Shown here piece by piece: positions 9,256-19,372 of a DNA stretch of 64,000 bases. How positions within the stretch are numbered: the first letter of the stretch is position 1; each line of letters opens with the position of its first letter. This DNA is from HyVt-477 sp965224605 (GTDB lineage Bacteria; Pseudomonadota; Gammaproteobacteria; Thiotrichales; Thiotrichaceae), in assembly GCA_965224605.1 (NCBI GenBank), contig CBDCZP010000005.1, positions 314,922-378,921 of the forward strand, given 5' to 3'. The notes under the pieces are model-generated. The model did not search any database and was not told the DNA's origin. It was given only the letters and a program-made list of their open reading frames with translations. Both the position numbers and the translations under genes were made by a program.

Positions 9256-11250
9256 CTACATGCCTGCTGTATAGATGACCCAACTCATCAGCGCCAGCAC
9301 ACCTATAATCATTGAAAATGCGTAGTGATACATGTATCCCGTTTGCAAATGCTTCGACCATCCTGCTAACTTTTTCACAAAGGCTCCTGAATCATTAACA
9401 AGACCATTGTCTATCAGCATACGATCGCCGAACTTCCATAAACCTTTACCCAGAGCAACGGCACCCCCTGCGAATACTTTTTGATTGAAATCATCAATAA
9501 AGTATTTATTATCCAGCAAGGTATGCAACCAGCGGAAACGATTGTAGAACCATTCTGCGATCTCAGGCTTACGCAGATAAATAAACCATGCAGAAGCTAA
9601 ACCACCCATAGCCAACCAGAATGGCGGAGCGGATAGTCCGTGTAAGATAAAGGCCAATACGCCATGATAATGATGTGCTATTTCTGAAATAAGCGAACCT
9701 TCTTCACCGACACCTGCGATAGCACCCTTAAAGAAATCACCAACCACCATTGGGTCAAGCAAGTAGCCACTCAAAACTGCTGGAATGGCTAGTGCTATCA
9801 GTGGCACTGTCACTACCCAAGGGGATTCTTTTAAGTGATGTTTGGTATGATCATCCATACGTTCTTCGCCGTGGAAAACCAAGAAGAACATTCTGAAGCT
9901 ATAGAAAGCTGTCACAAATACACCAAGCAGAACCATCCAATAGGCAAACTGTGCGCCTGGAACCTGTGAAGCATGCACACCTTCTATAATTAAATCTTTT
10001 GAGAAGAAGCCTGAGAAACCTGGGAAGCCAATTAATGCCAGAGAACCAATTAATGAAGTCCAATAGGTAATCGGCATGTATTTCTTCAAACCGCCCATTT
10101 TGCGCATATCTTGCTCATGATGCATGGCAATAATGACAGAACCTGCGGCAAGGAATAACAACGCTTTGAAGAAAGCATGTGTCATTAAGTGGAATACAGC
10201 TGCGCCATAAACACCTGCTCCAAGAGCAACTGTCATATAACCAAGCTGTGAAAGCGTAGAATAGGCCACTACTCGTTTGATATCGTTTTGTACGATACCA
10301 ATCAGCCCCATAAAGAAGGCAGTAATTGAACCTATAATCAGCACAACACTTAATGCCGTTGTACTCAGTTCGAATAATGGCGACATCCGTGCCACCATAA
10401 AGATACCCGCTGTTACCATGGTTGCAGCGTGTATCAAGGCAGAAATAGGAGTTGGGCCTTCCATAGAATCCGGTAGCCAAACATGTAATGGCACTTGTGC
10501 TGACTTACCCATTGCGCCCACAAAGAGCAAAATACAAGCCAATGTAATGACAGACCACTCTGTTGTGCCAAAGATGTTAATGGTCTTACCCACCACACTA
10601 GGTGCAGCATCAAACACCTCTTGATAATCCATTGAACCGAAGTACATCAGCACAGCGGCTATGCCTAGCAAGAATCCAAAATCACCGACACGATTCACCA
10701 AAAAGGCTTTCATGTTGGCAAAGATGGCTGTATCACGCGTAGACCAAAAACCAATTAACAAGTAGGAAACCAGTCCAACCGCTTCCCAGCCGAAGAACAA
10801 CTGCATGAAGTTATTGGACATAACCAGCATCAGCATGGAGAAGGTAAACAGTGAGATATAACTAAAGAAACGTTGATAACTATTGCGACCCACCAAGCTT
10901 TCTTCCGGCCAGTTGTGCTCATCATGTTCCATATAACCAATGGTATAAATATGCACCATTAATGAAACAAAGGTCACAACCACCATCATCATGGCAGTGA
11001 GATTATCAATCAGAAATCCAACATTAAAGGAAATACCTTCAATTGCCGCCCAAGTATAAACATTACCGTTATAGGTATTGCCATCAAAAGCAATATGTTT
11101 GAGCACTACAAAGGATAATATGCAAGCAATGGCAACTCCGCCTATAGTGGCGATATGCGCTGCTTTACGACCAATTTTGCCACCAAACACGCCAGCAATA
11201 ATGGCACCAATAAGAGGAGCAAGCGGGATAGCTAGATAAATACTTTCCAT
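9256..11250 (-). CDS. nuoL: NADH-quinone oxidoreductase subunit L
   Basis: This is the distal and largest antiporter-like subunit of complex I, including the long lateral helix that clamps the membrane arm. The 664 residues contain FFGWEAVGLVSYLLIGFW, GKSAQVPLHVWLPDSMEGPTP and NDIKRVVAYSTLSQLGYM, which carry the conserved glutamate, lysines and histidines of the proton path. The C-terminal amphipathic region and final membrane helix are present, so the gene is intact. Confidence 0.97.
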   Translation of the reverse strand: MESIYLAIPLAPLIGAIIAGVFGGKIGRKAAHIATIGGVAIACILSFVVLKHIAFDGNTYNGNVYTWAAIEGISFNVGFLIDNLTAMMMVVVTFVSLMVHIYTIGYMEHDEHNWPEESLVGRNSYQRFFSYISLFTFSMLMLVMSNNFMQLFFGWEAVGLVSYLLIGFWSTRDTAIFANMKAFLVNRVGDFGFLLGIAAVLMYFGSMDYQEVFDAAPSVVGKTINIFGTTEWSVITLACILLFVGAMGKSAQVPLHVWLPDSMEGPTPISALIHAATMVTAGIFMVARMSPLFELSTTALSVVLIIGSITAFFMGLIGIVQNDIKRVVAYSTLSQLGYMTVALGAGVYGAAVFHLMTHAFFKALLFLAAGSVIIAMHHEQDMRKMGGLKKYMPITYWTSLIGSLALIGFPGFSGFFSKDLIIEGVHASQVPGAQFAYWMVLLGVFVTAFYSFRMFFLVFHGEERMDDHTKHHLKESPWVVTVPLIALAIPAVLSGYLLDPMVVGDFFKGAIAGVGEEGSLISEIAHHYHGVLAFILHGLSAPPFWLAMGGLASAWFIYLRKPEIAEWFYNRFRWLHTLLDNKYFIDDFNQKVFAGGAVALGKGLWKFGDRMLIDNGLVNDSGAFVKKLAGWSKHLQTGYMYHYAFSMIIGVLALMSWVIYTAGM

Positions 11251-11260
11251 ATTTCTACCC

Positions 11261-11578
11261 TTACCCCTTCATCTCATCAAGTTCTTGAACATTAATCGTG
11301 CCACGATTTCTAAACAGCACTACCAGTATCGCTAGTCCGATAGCAGCCTCGGCCGCTGCAACCGTTAATATGAAGAAGACAAACACCTGCCCTCCCATAT
11401 CCTGATTGAAATGCGAAAAGGCAATGAAGTTGATGTTCACAGCGAGTAGCATCAATTCAATACACATCAGGATAATCAACATATTCTTTCGATTTAGAAA
11501 GATACCCGCCACACTAATCGAGAACAGCAAAGCGCCAACAATGAGAAAATGAGATAATGGAATCATACTTTGTGCCAT
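11261..11578 (-). CDS. nuoK: NADH-quinone oxidoreductase subunit K
   Basis: This is a small three-helix membrane subunit of complex I. The 105 residues contain the two conserved membrane glutamates, one in CIELMLLAVNINF and one in AAAEAAIGLAILV, which form part of the central proton path. It follows nuoJ by one base and precedes nuoL by ten, which is typical of this operon. Confidence 0.96.
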   Translation of the reverse strand: MAQSMIPLSHFLIVGALLFSISVAGIFLNRKNMLIILMCIELMLLAVNINFIAFSHFNQDMGGQVFVFFILTVAAAEAAIGLAILVVLFRNRGTINVQELDEMKG

Positions 11579-11579
11579 C

Positions 11580-12203
11580 TTATTCGCCTCCTTCTTTGCT
11601 TGCTGGTTTGTTGACCGATTTCATTTTTATGACTTTTAACCGATCTGAGCTTTTCACTCGAACCTGTTGAGAAATATTCTGCGATTTAGTACTGGGATCA
11701 CGTTTACGATGGGTCAATACGATAGCCGCAATAATCGCTACCACTAAAATCACGGCTGCAATCTCAAACGGATACACATAATCTGTATATAGAATCTCAC
11801 CCAGCGCTTCTGTATTACTGTAATCAGCTGCTTTCCGTACCGGTGCTACCACCGTTTTTAAGGAATCTGCTGTCAGCACAAAAATCATTTCAGCGGCTAC
11901 TGCAACCGCAACCAACAGCCCTACCGGCAGATAACGAATAAAGCCTTCTCGCAAAATATCAATATTGATATCCAACATCATAATCACGAAGAGGAACAAC
12001 ACCATAACTGCGCCAACATAAACAAGGATCAGCACGATACCTAGAAACTCCGCTTCCAACATTATCCAGATAGCTGAGCTACTGAAAAACGCAAGTATCA
12101 GGAACAATGCGGCATACACAGGGTTTCGCACGGTCACGACACTGACTGCCGCGGCAACTAACACACCTGCAAATACATAAAATATGATTTGTTCAATACT
12201 CAT
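11580..12203 (-). CDS. nuoJ: NADH-quinone oxidoreductase subunit J
   Basis: This is a membrane subunit of complex I with five helices. The 207 residues include the conserved third helix EFLGIVLILVYVGAVMVLFLFVIMML, which forms the pi-bulge gate in known structures. A basic, polar C-terminal tail of about 40 residues (from RKRDPSTKSQ) extends into the cytoplasm, as in many gammaproteobacteria. Confidence 0.95.
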   Translation of the reverse strand: MSIEQIIFYVFAGVLVAAAVSVVTVRNPVYAALFLILAFFSSSAIWIMLEAEFLGIVLILVYVGAVMVLFLFVIMMLDINIDILREGFIRYLPVGLLVAVAVAAEMIFVLTADSLKTVVAPVRKAADYSNTEALGEILYTDYVYPFEIAAVILVVAIIAAIVLTHRKRDPSTKSQNISQQVRVKSSDRLKVIKMKSVNKPASKEGGE

Positions 12204-12240
12204 AAGTATTTAATCTATAGTTCTCAAATTAGTTATTAGT

Positions 12241-12732
12241 TTATTTGTAGGGGGCATCTGCAGCCTTATCCTTGGTAATCATTGCTGCATGCTTATCACC
12301 AAAAGCCAACAACTTTTCCTTAGTCATAATGTTTTCACCACGCTCTTCAAAATGATATTCAAAGATACGGGTCTCTACAATGGCATCGACCGGACAGGCT
12401 TCTTCACAGAACCCACAATAGATACACTTAAACATATCAATATCGTATTTAGTGGTACGGCGCGTACCATCATCACGTTCTTCCAGATCAATAGTGATGG
12501 CTAGTGCTGGACACACGGCCTCGCACAACTTACAAGCTATACAGCGTTCTTCGCCATTCGGATAACGCATTAAAGCGTGATGACCCCGGAAGCGTGGTGA
12601 TATCGGTGTCTTTTCTTCTGGATATTGAATAGTTATTTTTCGGGTGAACAAGCGCTTACCCGTCAACTGCATACCTTTCAATAGCTCAAAAAGCGTAAAC
12701 GACTTAATCCAATGTTGTACTGTGGCGATCAT
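12241..12732 (-). CDS. nuoI: NADH-quinone oxidoreductase subunit I
   Basis: This is the peripheral-arm ferredoxin-like subunit of complex I that holds clusters N6a and N6b. The 163 residues contain two four-cysteine motifs, CIACKLCEAVCP and CIYCGFCEEACP, each binding a 4Fe-4S cluster. An N-terminal amphipathic helix docks it to the membrane. It lies between nuoH and nuoJ as usual. Confidence 0.97.
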   Translation of the reverse strand: MIATVQHWIKSFTLFELLKGMQLTGKRLFTRKITIQYPEEKTPISPRFRGHHALMRYPNGEERCIACKLCEAVCPALAITIDLEERDDGTRRTTKYDIDMFKCIYCGFCEEACPVDAIVETRIFEYHFEERGENIMTKEKLLAFGDKHAAMITKDKAADAPYK

Positions 12733-12769
12733 AGCTGACCTCCTGCTTTATGCGTCAAAATCATCAGCA

Positions 12770-13834
12770 TCATAACCATGGTTTCCACCCCAGACCGATA
12801 GCCACACCTTCTGCGAAGATATAGACCAATGTAACCGGAATTAATATTTTCCATCCAAGACGCATAATCTGATCATAACGATAACGCGGGAACGTAGCCC
12901 GAAACCAAAGATACATGAAAATAAAGAAGGCGATTTTCAGGAAGAACCAATGAATACCATTACCAAACAAGATACCGATATAGGGTAAATCCGTTAGCAT
13001 GGTGACATTTTCAAAAGGTGATAACCAACCACCCATAAACAGAATGGCTGCAACTGCTGAGATCAACAGCATGTTAGCGTATTCTCCTAAGAAAAATAAC
13101 GCAAATGCCATGCCTGAGTACTCTACATGGAAGCCGGCAACAATCTCTGACTCACCTTCAGCCACATCAAATGGAGCACGATTGGTTTCCGCCACACCTG
13201 AGATAAAATACACTACCATCAAGCCGAACAACGGCCACATAAACCACTGACTAATGCCACCTGATTGAGCTAAGACAATTTCACTCAAACTCAAGCTTCC
13301 TGCCGCCATTAACACACCCACCAAAGCAAAGCCCATCGCGATCTCATAAGAGACAACCTGAGCACCTGCTCGCATGGCGCTTAAAATGGCATATTTTGAA
13401 TTCGATGCCCAACCCGCAAGAATAATACCGAATACATCCAGCGAGGTAATCGCCAGAATAAACAACAGTCCTACGTTGATATCAGCTAACGCCCAACCCG
13501 ATTGAAACGGAATCACAGCCCAAGCCACAAGCGCTGGTGTTAATGCCATAACAGGAGCAAAATAGAAGACGAATGTGTTGGCTTTAGTCGGAAGGATGAC
13601 TTCCTTGAACATCAATTTTACAGTATCCGCTATAGGCTGTAACCAGCCTTTCGGCCCTACACGATTAGGCCCAAGACGAACCTGCATATAACCAATAATT
13701 TTTCTTTCAGCATACGTGGTATAAGCAACCGCTAAAATCAGCGGCAACACAATAGCTACAATTTTCAACAGTATCACAATCAGCGTCTGTAACGCTTCTG
13801 GCACTGTATTCCAAATTGAAATTAAGCTATCCAT
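12770..13834 (-). CDS. nuoH: NADH-quinone oxidoreductase subunit H
   Basis: This membrane subunit of complex I forms the quinone-binding channel with NuoB and NuoD. The 354 residues hold eight helices and the conserved loops YAERKIIGYMQVRLGPNRVGPKG and ETNRAPFDVAEGESEIVAGFHVEYSG. I place the start at the ATG at 13834, which overlaps the nuoG stop as TAATG and has an AGGGTGA sequence seven bases upstream. A TTG six bases further out is in frame but less likely. Confidence 0.96.
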   Translation of the reverse strand: MDSLISIWNTVPEALQTLIVILLKIVAIVLPLILAVAYTTYAERKIIGYMQVRLGPNRVGPKGWLQPIADTVKLMFKEVILPTKANTFVFYFAPVMALTPALVAWAVIPFQSGWALADINVGLLFILAITSLDVFGIILAGWASNSKYAILSAMRAGAQVVSYEIAMGFALVGVLMAAGSLSLSEIVLAQSGGISQWFMWPLFGLMVVYFISGVAETNRAPFDVAEGESEIVAGFHVEYSGMAFALFFLGEYANMLLISAVAAILFMGGWLSPFENVTMLTDLPYIGILFGNGIHWFFLKIAFFIFMYLWFRATFPRYRYDQIMRLGWKILIPVTLVYIFAEGVAIGLGWKPWL

Positions 13835-16212
13835 TAACAATCACCCTGAATATCAACAAGCCCATATGAAGCACCCAATGATGCTGCTTTGTTTGTAGCC
13901 GCCAACATATACAGACAGCCTTCGGGAATATCACTATCAGCAATCAAGCTCATAACGATGCGTCCATCACCTTGCTGAACCGTTACAGATTCACATTCAC
14001 CTAAACCGGCACTTTCAATATCAACGGGATTTAGTCGAACTGAATTTCTCTCTTGTGAAAATGTCTTTTGCAAGGCCGTTGCACGGCGTGTTAGTCCATC
14101 TATAGAATAGGCATGCACTGAACTAATACGTTGTAAGCCTTTAGACCCCGATCCCGAATCCGAACCCAGCGATTGTTCTGCTACTTCAAACACATCCGAA
14201 TCATCGAATATTCTGCTGTTGTCTTTTACTAATGTCACTTTTTCATTGAATTCTTTGAGCACATCTTCGCTACTCATATAGTTAAAGCCATCTACTTCCA
14301 TGGTATTACCTAATACTCGCAATACTTTCCAACCAGGCTTCACGGAATCTGCCACTTTAGCAACTGCCCGGAAAGACTGTTGTACACCTTCAGCATTAAT
14401 GAACGTTCCAGAGGTTTCAGCAAAAGTAGAAATAGGTAGTAAAATGTCTGCGCATGCACGTAGCTTATCACTGGCAAAGGACGTTAAGGCGATCACTTTC
14501 GCATGATGCATAGCGGCATCAGCTTTTTGTGGATCATCAAAGTCAAAACTTGGATCAACATCCAGTAAAACAAATGTTTTCATTGCCCGCATAAACATAT
14601 CGGCAACATCCAGCCCTTTTGCACCGGATGCTTCACCACCCGCTACGCGATGAGGTACATTGCCAGTCAACCAAGCGCCCACCGTGTTAGCGGATTCTGC
14701 TAGATATCCCAATGAAGCATTTGTATTGCTTGCGATAGTCGCTGCCAACGCTCTAAGTGTTGCGTAATTCGGGTGCTGAACGGCCAGATTACCTAATAAG
14801 ACGGTGGCATTTTCTGCCCCCTTTAATATTTCGACAATCTTGGTCGCCTGATCATCTGCTTCTTGCTTCAGCTCTGCCAGTTGCTCAGGAAGATCTCCAC
14901 TTGCACTTGTTATTCCAGCTAACGCTTTAACCAACCCAGCAGGGGTAGACACAATCTCGTGTTCAACCGCATAGTTAAAAGAAACTTTAACAGGGTTAAT
15001 AACAATGACTTTTGCACCGTTAAGCACAGCCTTGCGAAGGCGATGATTAGCCATCGGCTGTTCACGACGCACATCAGAGCCAATCAAGACAACCACATCT
15101 TTTTGCTCTAGCTCAGGTAGAGTTGCACCCAGCCAAGGAAATTGGGGTTCTTTGCCTTGATCAGAAAAATCAGTTTGGCGCAAGCGATGATCAATATTCG
15201 CCACACCCTTTGCGCGCATGAGTTTTTGCAGCAAATAAAGCTCTTCTGTTGTAGCTCGTGATGATGCCAGCACGCCTATTTGATCAGGATCTGAGTTATT
15301 TAAATGATCAGCAACATGGTCTAAAGCAGCATCCCAGGTGATCGTTTGCCAGTGACCATCAACCTTTATCATTGGCTCTTCTAATCTATCTTCAGCATCT
15401 AGACCTTGATAACTAAAACGATCTCTATCTGATATCCAACATTCGTTAATATCTTCGTTATCACGTGGGATAGAGCGAATCACCTTGCCATTAAAAGTAT
15501 GTAAATTAATATTGGAGCCAACCGAATCATGCGATGCAATAGAAGGATATTGATTGACCTCCCATGCTCTGGCTTTATAGCGCGAAGGTCTTGCGGTTAA
15601 TGCGCCTACTGGACAAACATCAATGATATTTCCAGATAGCTCTGACGTTAGGCTTTTTTCAATATACGTGCCGATAGCCATAGTTTCACCACGACCGGTC
15701 GCACCCAGTTCGCGCATTCCGGCAATTTCCTCTCCAAAACGGACACAGCGTGTACATTGAATACAGCGTGTCATTTCTGTAGAAATCAAAGGGCCGATAT
15801 CCTTATCCACTACCACACGTTTCATTTCATGATAATTGGAAGAACTACTACCGTGCGCTATAGATAAATCTTGTAATTCACACTCACCACCCTGATCGCA
15901 AATTGGGCAGTCTAGCGGATGATTAATCAGCAGAAACTCCATTGTGGATTTTTGTGCAGATACCGCTCTCTCTGATCGGGTGAGCACTTTCATGCCTTCC
16001 ATCACGGGTGTAGCACAAGCCGGCATAGGCTTCGGGGCTTTTTCTACATCGACCAAACACATCCGACAATTGGCGGCGATTGATAGTTTTTTGTGGTAAC
16101 AAAAACGAGGAATATGAATACCTTTGTCATCGGCCACATCTATTAACATGGTGCCAGGTTTAGCTTGGATTTTCTCATTGTTAATAGTCAGGGTGATCAT
16201 ATCTTCGCTCAT
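13834..16212 (-). CDS. nuoG: NADH-quinone oxidoreductase subunit G
   Basis: This is the large iron-sulfur subunit of the NADH dehydrogenase module. In its 792 residues the N-terminal 2Fe-2S ligands lie in CYHKKLSIAANCRMC, followed by the HPLDCPICDQGGEC cluster motif and CIQCTRCVRF, then a molybdopterin-oxidoreductase-like domain that no longer carries the cofactor in this family. The start ATG overlaps the nuoF stop as ATGA, and the stop overlaps the nuoH start. Confidence 0.96.
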   Translation of the reverse strand: MSEDMITLTINNEKIQAKPGTMLIDVADDKGIHIPRFCYHKKLSIAANCRMCLVDVEKAPKPMPACATPVMEGMKVLTRSERAVSAQKSTMEFLLINHPLDCPICDQGGECELQDLSIAHGSSSSNYHEMKRVVVDKDIGPLISTEMTRCIQCTRCVRFGEEIAGMRELGATGRGETMAIGTYIEKSLTSELSGNIIDVCPVGALTARPSRYKARAWEVNQYPSIASHDSVGSNINLHTFNGKVIRSIPRDNEDINECWISDRDRFSYQGLDAEDRLEEPMIKVDGHWQTITWDAALDHVADHLNNSDPDQIGVLASSRATTEELYLLQKLMRAKGVANIDHRLRQTDFSDQGKEPQFPWLGATLPELEQKDVVVLIGSDVRREQPMANHRLRKAVLNGAKVIVINPVKVSFNYAVEHEIVSTPAGLVKALAGITSASGDLPEQLAELKQEADDQATKIVEILKGAENATVLLGNLAVQHPNYATLRALAATIASNTNASLGYLAESANTVGAWLTGNVPHRVAGGEASGAKGLDVADMFMRAMKTFVLLDVDPSFDFDDPQKADAAMHHAKVIALTSFASDKLRACADILLPISTFAETSGTFINAEGVQQSFRAVAKVADSVKPGWKVLRVLGNTMEVDGFNYMSSEDVLKEFNEKVTLVKDNSRIFDDSDVFEVAEQSLGSDSGSGSKGLQRISSVHAYSIDGLTRRATALQKTFSQERNSVRLNPVDIESAGLGECESVTVQQGDGRIVMSLIADSDIPEGCLYMLAATNKAASLGASYGLVDIQGDC

Positions 16213-17558
16213 GAAACACCTCCACTACTATTAGTTTGGTTAACTTGGCTACTTACAGGGCTACCAACACCACTCGCTGTTTCCGTACCCACCATGCTAT
16301 GACCATGTTTGACGTAATACTCGAATTCATGGCGATAGTGTTTGATGAAGCTCCACACTGGCATTGCCGCCGCATCACCTAACGCACAAATAGTACGGCC
16401 TTCGATTTTATGAGCTACATCGTCTAACCGGTCGATGTCTTCCATAGCTCCCTGACCATTCACAATACGTGTCAACATGCGATACAACCAACCTGTGCCT
16501 TCCCTACAAGGAGTACATTGACCACAAGATTCTGAGTGATAAAAGCGTGAAATCCGTTGTAAGAGCTTGACCATATCGGTCTGATCATCAATCACCATGA
16601 CCGCACCGGATCCCAGAAAAGAACCTGCGCTTTGAATGGTATCGTAGTCCATTGTCAGCTTCATCATCTCTTCGCCTGGCAATACAGGGACTGAAGAGCC
16701 TCCGGGGATAACCGCTTTTAGCTTGCGTCCTTTCCAGACTCCACCCGCCATTTCTAATAATTCGGGAAAAGGCATACCTAGTGGAATTTCGAAGTTACCT
16801 GGGTTTTCTAAATGCCCTGACATGGAGAACAGCTTCTCACCACCAGCTCCTTCTACACCCATTTTCGCAAACCATTCACCACCATTATTGATAATGGAGG
16901 GGATAGAAGCTAAAGATTCTGTGTTATTGATCGTAGTGGGTCTTCCATATAGACCGTAACTAGCAGGGAAAGGAGGCTTAAAGCGAGGTTGTCCTTTCTT
17001 GCCTTCCAAGGATTCAAGCAATGCGGTTTCTTCACCGCAAATATAAGCACCAGCACCCAGTGCCCCATAAAGATCAAAATCAACACCCGTGCCTTTAATG
17101 TCTTTACCAAGCCAGCCTTGTTCATAAGCTTCTTTTACCGCTTGTTCAAAGTTTATAGAGGGCTCATCCATAAACTCACCACGCATGTAGTTATACCCTA
17201 CCGTTGCGCCGATGGAATAACCCGCAATCGCCATCCCTTCAACCAAGGCATGAGGGTTAAAGCGTAAAATGTCTCTGTCTTTACAGGTACCTGGCTCAGA
17301 CTCATCCGAGTTACAAACGATGTATTTTTGCCCGGGCATGTCTTTGGGCATAAAGCTCCATTTCAAGCCCGTTGGAAATCCAGCACCACCACGACCACGC
17401 AGACCGGATGTTTTTACTTCAGCAATCACATCATCGGGTGACATTTTTTCTTCGAGTATTTTCTTCCAGGCTTGATAACCACCTACTTTTAAATAGCTTT
17501 CAAGCGTATGGGCTTCATCACCAAACTGCTTAGTTGTAAAACATACTTGATCTACCAT
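16209..17558 (-). CDS. nuoF: NADH-quinone oxidoreductase subunit F
   Basis: This is the NADH- and FMN-binding subunit of complex I. The 449 residues carry the glycine-rich NADH site GLRGRGGAGFPTGLKW, the FMN-binding region (CNSDESEPGTCKDR), GAGAYICGEETALLESLEG, and the cluster N3 ligands SCGQCTPCREG near residue 355. A glycine/serine-rich tail of about 25 residues after the family end is of no known role. It ends in an ATGA overlap with nuoG. Confidence 0.97.
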   Translation of the reverse strand: MVDQVCFTTKQFGDEAHTLESYLKVGGYQAWKKILEEKMSPDDVIAEVKTSGLRGRGGAGFPTGLKWSFMPKDMPGQKYIVCNSDESEPGTCKDRDILRFNPHALVEGMAIAGYSIGATVGYNYMRGEFMDEPSINFEQAVKEAYEQGWLGKDIKGTGVDFDLYGALGAGAYICGEETALLESLEGKKGQPRFKPPFPASYGLYGRPTTINNTESLASIPSIINNGGEWFAKMGVEGAGGEKLFSMSGHLENPGNFEIPLGMPFPELLEMAGGVWKGRKLKAVIPGGSSVPVLPGEEMMKLTMDYDTIQSAGSFLGSGAVMVIDDQTDMVKLLQRISRFYHSESCGQCTPCREGTGWLYRMLTRIVNGQGAMEDIDRLDDVAHKIEGRTICALGDAAAMPVWSFIKHYRHEFEYYVKHGHSMVGTETASGVGSPVSSQVNQTNSSGGVS

Positions 17559-17561
17559 GTT

Positions 17562-18119
17562 CTATCCCTCCTCATTATCAGTACCGCCATCAATACCGTC
17601 CAAAATGGCATCAATCTTTTCAGGGGTTAAGTCAGTATGATAAACATGATCAACCTGCATCATGGGTGCGCTTGAACAAGCAGCCAAACATTCTTCTTCA
17701 ATTTTTAAGTAAAACTTACCGTCTTTAGTCGATTCGCCCAGTTTCGCATCTAGTTTCTTTTCAATATACTCAACGATCTCATCTGATCCACGTAACATGC
17801 ATGACACATTAGTGCAGATGGCAATACTATGACGCGCGGCGGCTTTCTCATCCAGTTCATACATAGAATAAAAGCTGGCAACTTCATAAACAGTGATCTC
17901 ATCTAAACCTAGATAATCAGCCACCGCATCCATCTTGGGAATAGAAATATAATGATCTTCATGCATGACAGCACGTAATGCGGCTAACAATGCAGATTGT
18001 TTTTTATCTTCTGGGAAACGAGCCAACCAGTGATCTATATCTTCTTTTTCATGAGTCGATAGTAAATCACTTTTTCTTGAGAGTTGTTTTTCATCTATCT
18101 TTTTATTTAGCGCGGTCAT
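17562..18119 (-). CDS. nuoE: NADH-quinone oxidoreductase subunit E
   Basis: This is the thioredoxin-fold 2Fe-2S subunit (cluster N1a) of the NADH dehydrogenase module. The 185 residues include the four ligands in CTNVSCMLRG and ECLAACSSAP and the N-terminal helical bundle, with the family phrase YLGLDEITVYEVASFYSMY. The start overlaps the nuoD stop as TAATG. Confidence 0.96.
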   Translation of the reverse strand: MTALNKKIDEKQLSRKSDLLSTHEKEDIDHWLARFPEDKKQSALLAALRAVMHEDHYISIPKMDAVADYLGLDEITVYEVASFYSMYELDEKAAARHSIAICTNVSCMLRGSDEIVEYIEKKLDAKLGESTKDGKFYLKIEEECLAACSSAPMMQVDHVYHTDLTPEKIDAILDGIDGGTDNEEG

Positions 18120-19372
18120 TAGCGATCAACCTCCCCAAATACAATATCTTGAGTACCGATAATCGTAACCACATCTGACAACATATGCCCTCTTACCATT
18201 TCATCCATTGCAGAAAGATGTACAAAGCCAGGCGCTCTTATCTTTAAACGATAAGGCTTGTTTGAACCATCCGACACCAGATAACAACCAAACTCACCTT
18301 TCGGATGCTCCACAGCTGAATACACTTCTCCGGCTGGCAAGGTGTAGCCTTCTGTTACTACTTTGAAGTGCTTAATCAAAGCCTCCATGTCTGACTTCAT
18401 ATCCGCTCGATTGGGGGGAGCAACCGGACTATCATCCAGCATCACAGGGCCTGAGTTATTGCGCAGCCATTCAATACACTGAATAATGATGCTATTGGAT
18501 TGACGCATTTCTTCAATGCGCACTAAATAGCGATCATAGCTATCGCCATTGGTGCCAATAGGAATATCAAAATCCATTTGATCGTAAGCGGCATAAGGCT
18601 GTTTTTTGCGCAAATCCCAAGCTATACCGGAACCACGCAACATAGGCCCTGAGAAACCAAGCTGCTTTGCTTTTTCAGGATCAACTATGCCGATATCCAC
18701 CAAACGCTGCTTCCAGATACGGTTATCGGTTAACAAAGTTTCATATTCATCCACACAGCCGGGGAATCGCTGGGTAAAGTCTTCAAGGAAATCTAATAAA
18801 CTGCCTGAGCGACACTCATTTAACTCTTTAACTCGCTTAGCATCTTTCCAGCGCGACTCTTCGTACAGTGGCATGCTATCGGGCAAATCACGATATACGC
18901 CACCTGGGCGATAATACGTAGCATGCATACGAGCGCCTGAAACAGCCTCATACACATCCATTAAATCTTCACGTTCACGGAAGGCATACAAGAACATCGT
19001 CATTGCCCCCACATCCAGACCGTGCGCGCCAATCCACATCAAGTGATTTAAAATGCGCGTCACCTCATCAAACATGGTACGAATATATTGTGCTCTAATA
19101 GGCGCTTCGATACCCATCAACTGTTCGATTGAACGTACATAAGCGTGTTCGTTACACATCATGGAAACATAATCCAGACGATCCATATAACCGATGCTTT
19201 GATTATATGGCTTGGACTCTGCGAGTTTTTCAGTACCACGATGGAGTAGACCGATATGTGGATCAGCACGCTCAATAACTTCGCCATCCATTTCCAGAAC
19301 CAGACGCAATACGCCGTGAGCAGCTGGATGAGCAGGGCCAAAATTCAGAGTGAAATTACGAATATCAGACAT
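18119..19372 (-). CDS. nuoD: NADH-quinone oxidoreductase subunit D
   Basis: This is the 49-kDa subunit of complex I, which helps form the quinone-reducing site and is related to hydrogenase large subunits. The 417 residues begin with the characteristic NFTLNFGPAHPAAHGVLRL and contain HIGLLHRGTEKL and the MFLYAFREREDLMD region, ending with a DIVFGEVDR-type tail. NuoC and NuoD are separate genes here, not fused as in Escherichia coli. Confidence 0.97.
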   Translation of the reverse strand: MSDIRNFTLNFGPAHPAAHGVLRLVLEMDGEVIERADPHIGLLHRGTEKLAESKPYNQSIGYMDRLDYVSMMCNEHAYVRSIEQLMGIEAPIRAQYIRTMFDEVTRILNHLMWIGAHGLDVGAMTMFLYAFREREDLMDVYEAVSGARMHATYYRPGGVYRDLPDSMPLYEESRWKDAKRVKELNECRSGSLLDFLEDFTQRFPGCVDEYETLLTDNRIWKQRLVDIGIVDPEKAKQLGFSGPMLRGSGIAWDLRKKQPYAAYDQMDFDIPIGTNGDSYDRYLVRIEEMRQSNSIIIQCIEWLRNNSGPVMLDDSPVAPPNRADMKSDMEALIKHFKVVTEGYTLPAGEVYSAVEHPKGEFGCYLVSDGSNKPYRLKIRAPGFVHLSAMDEMVRGHMLSDVVTIIGTQDIVFGEVDR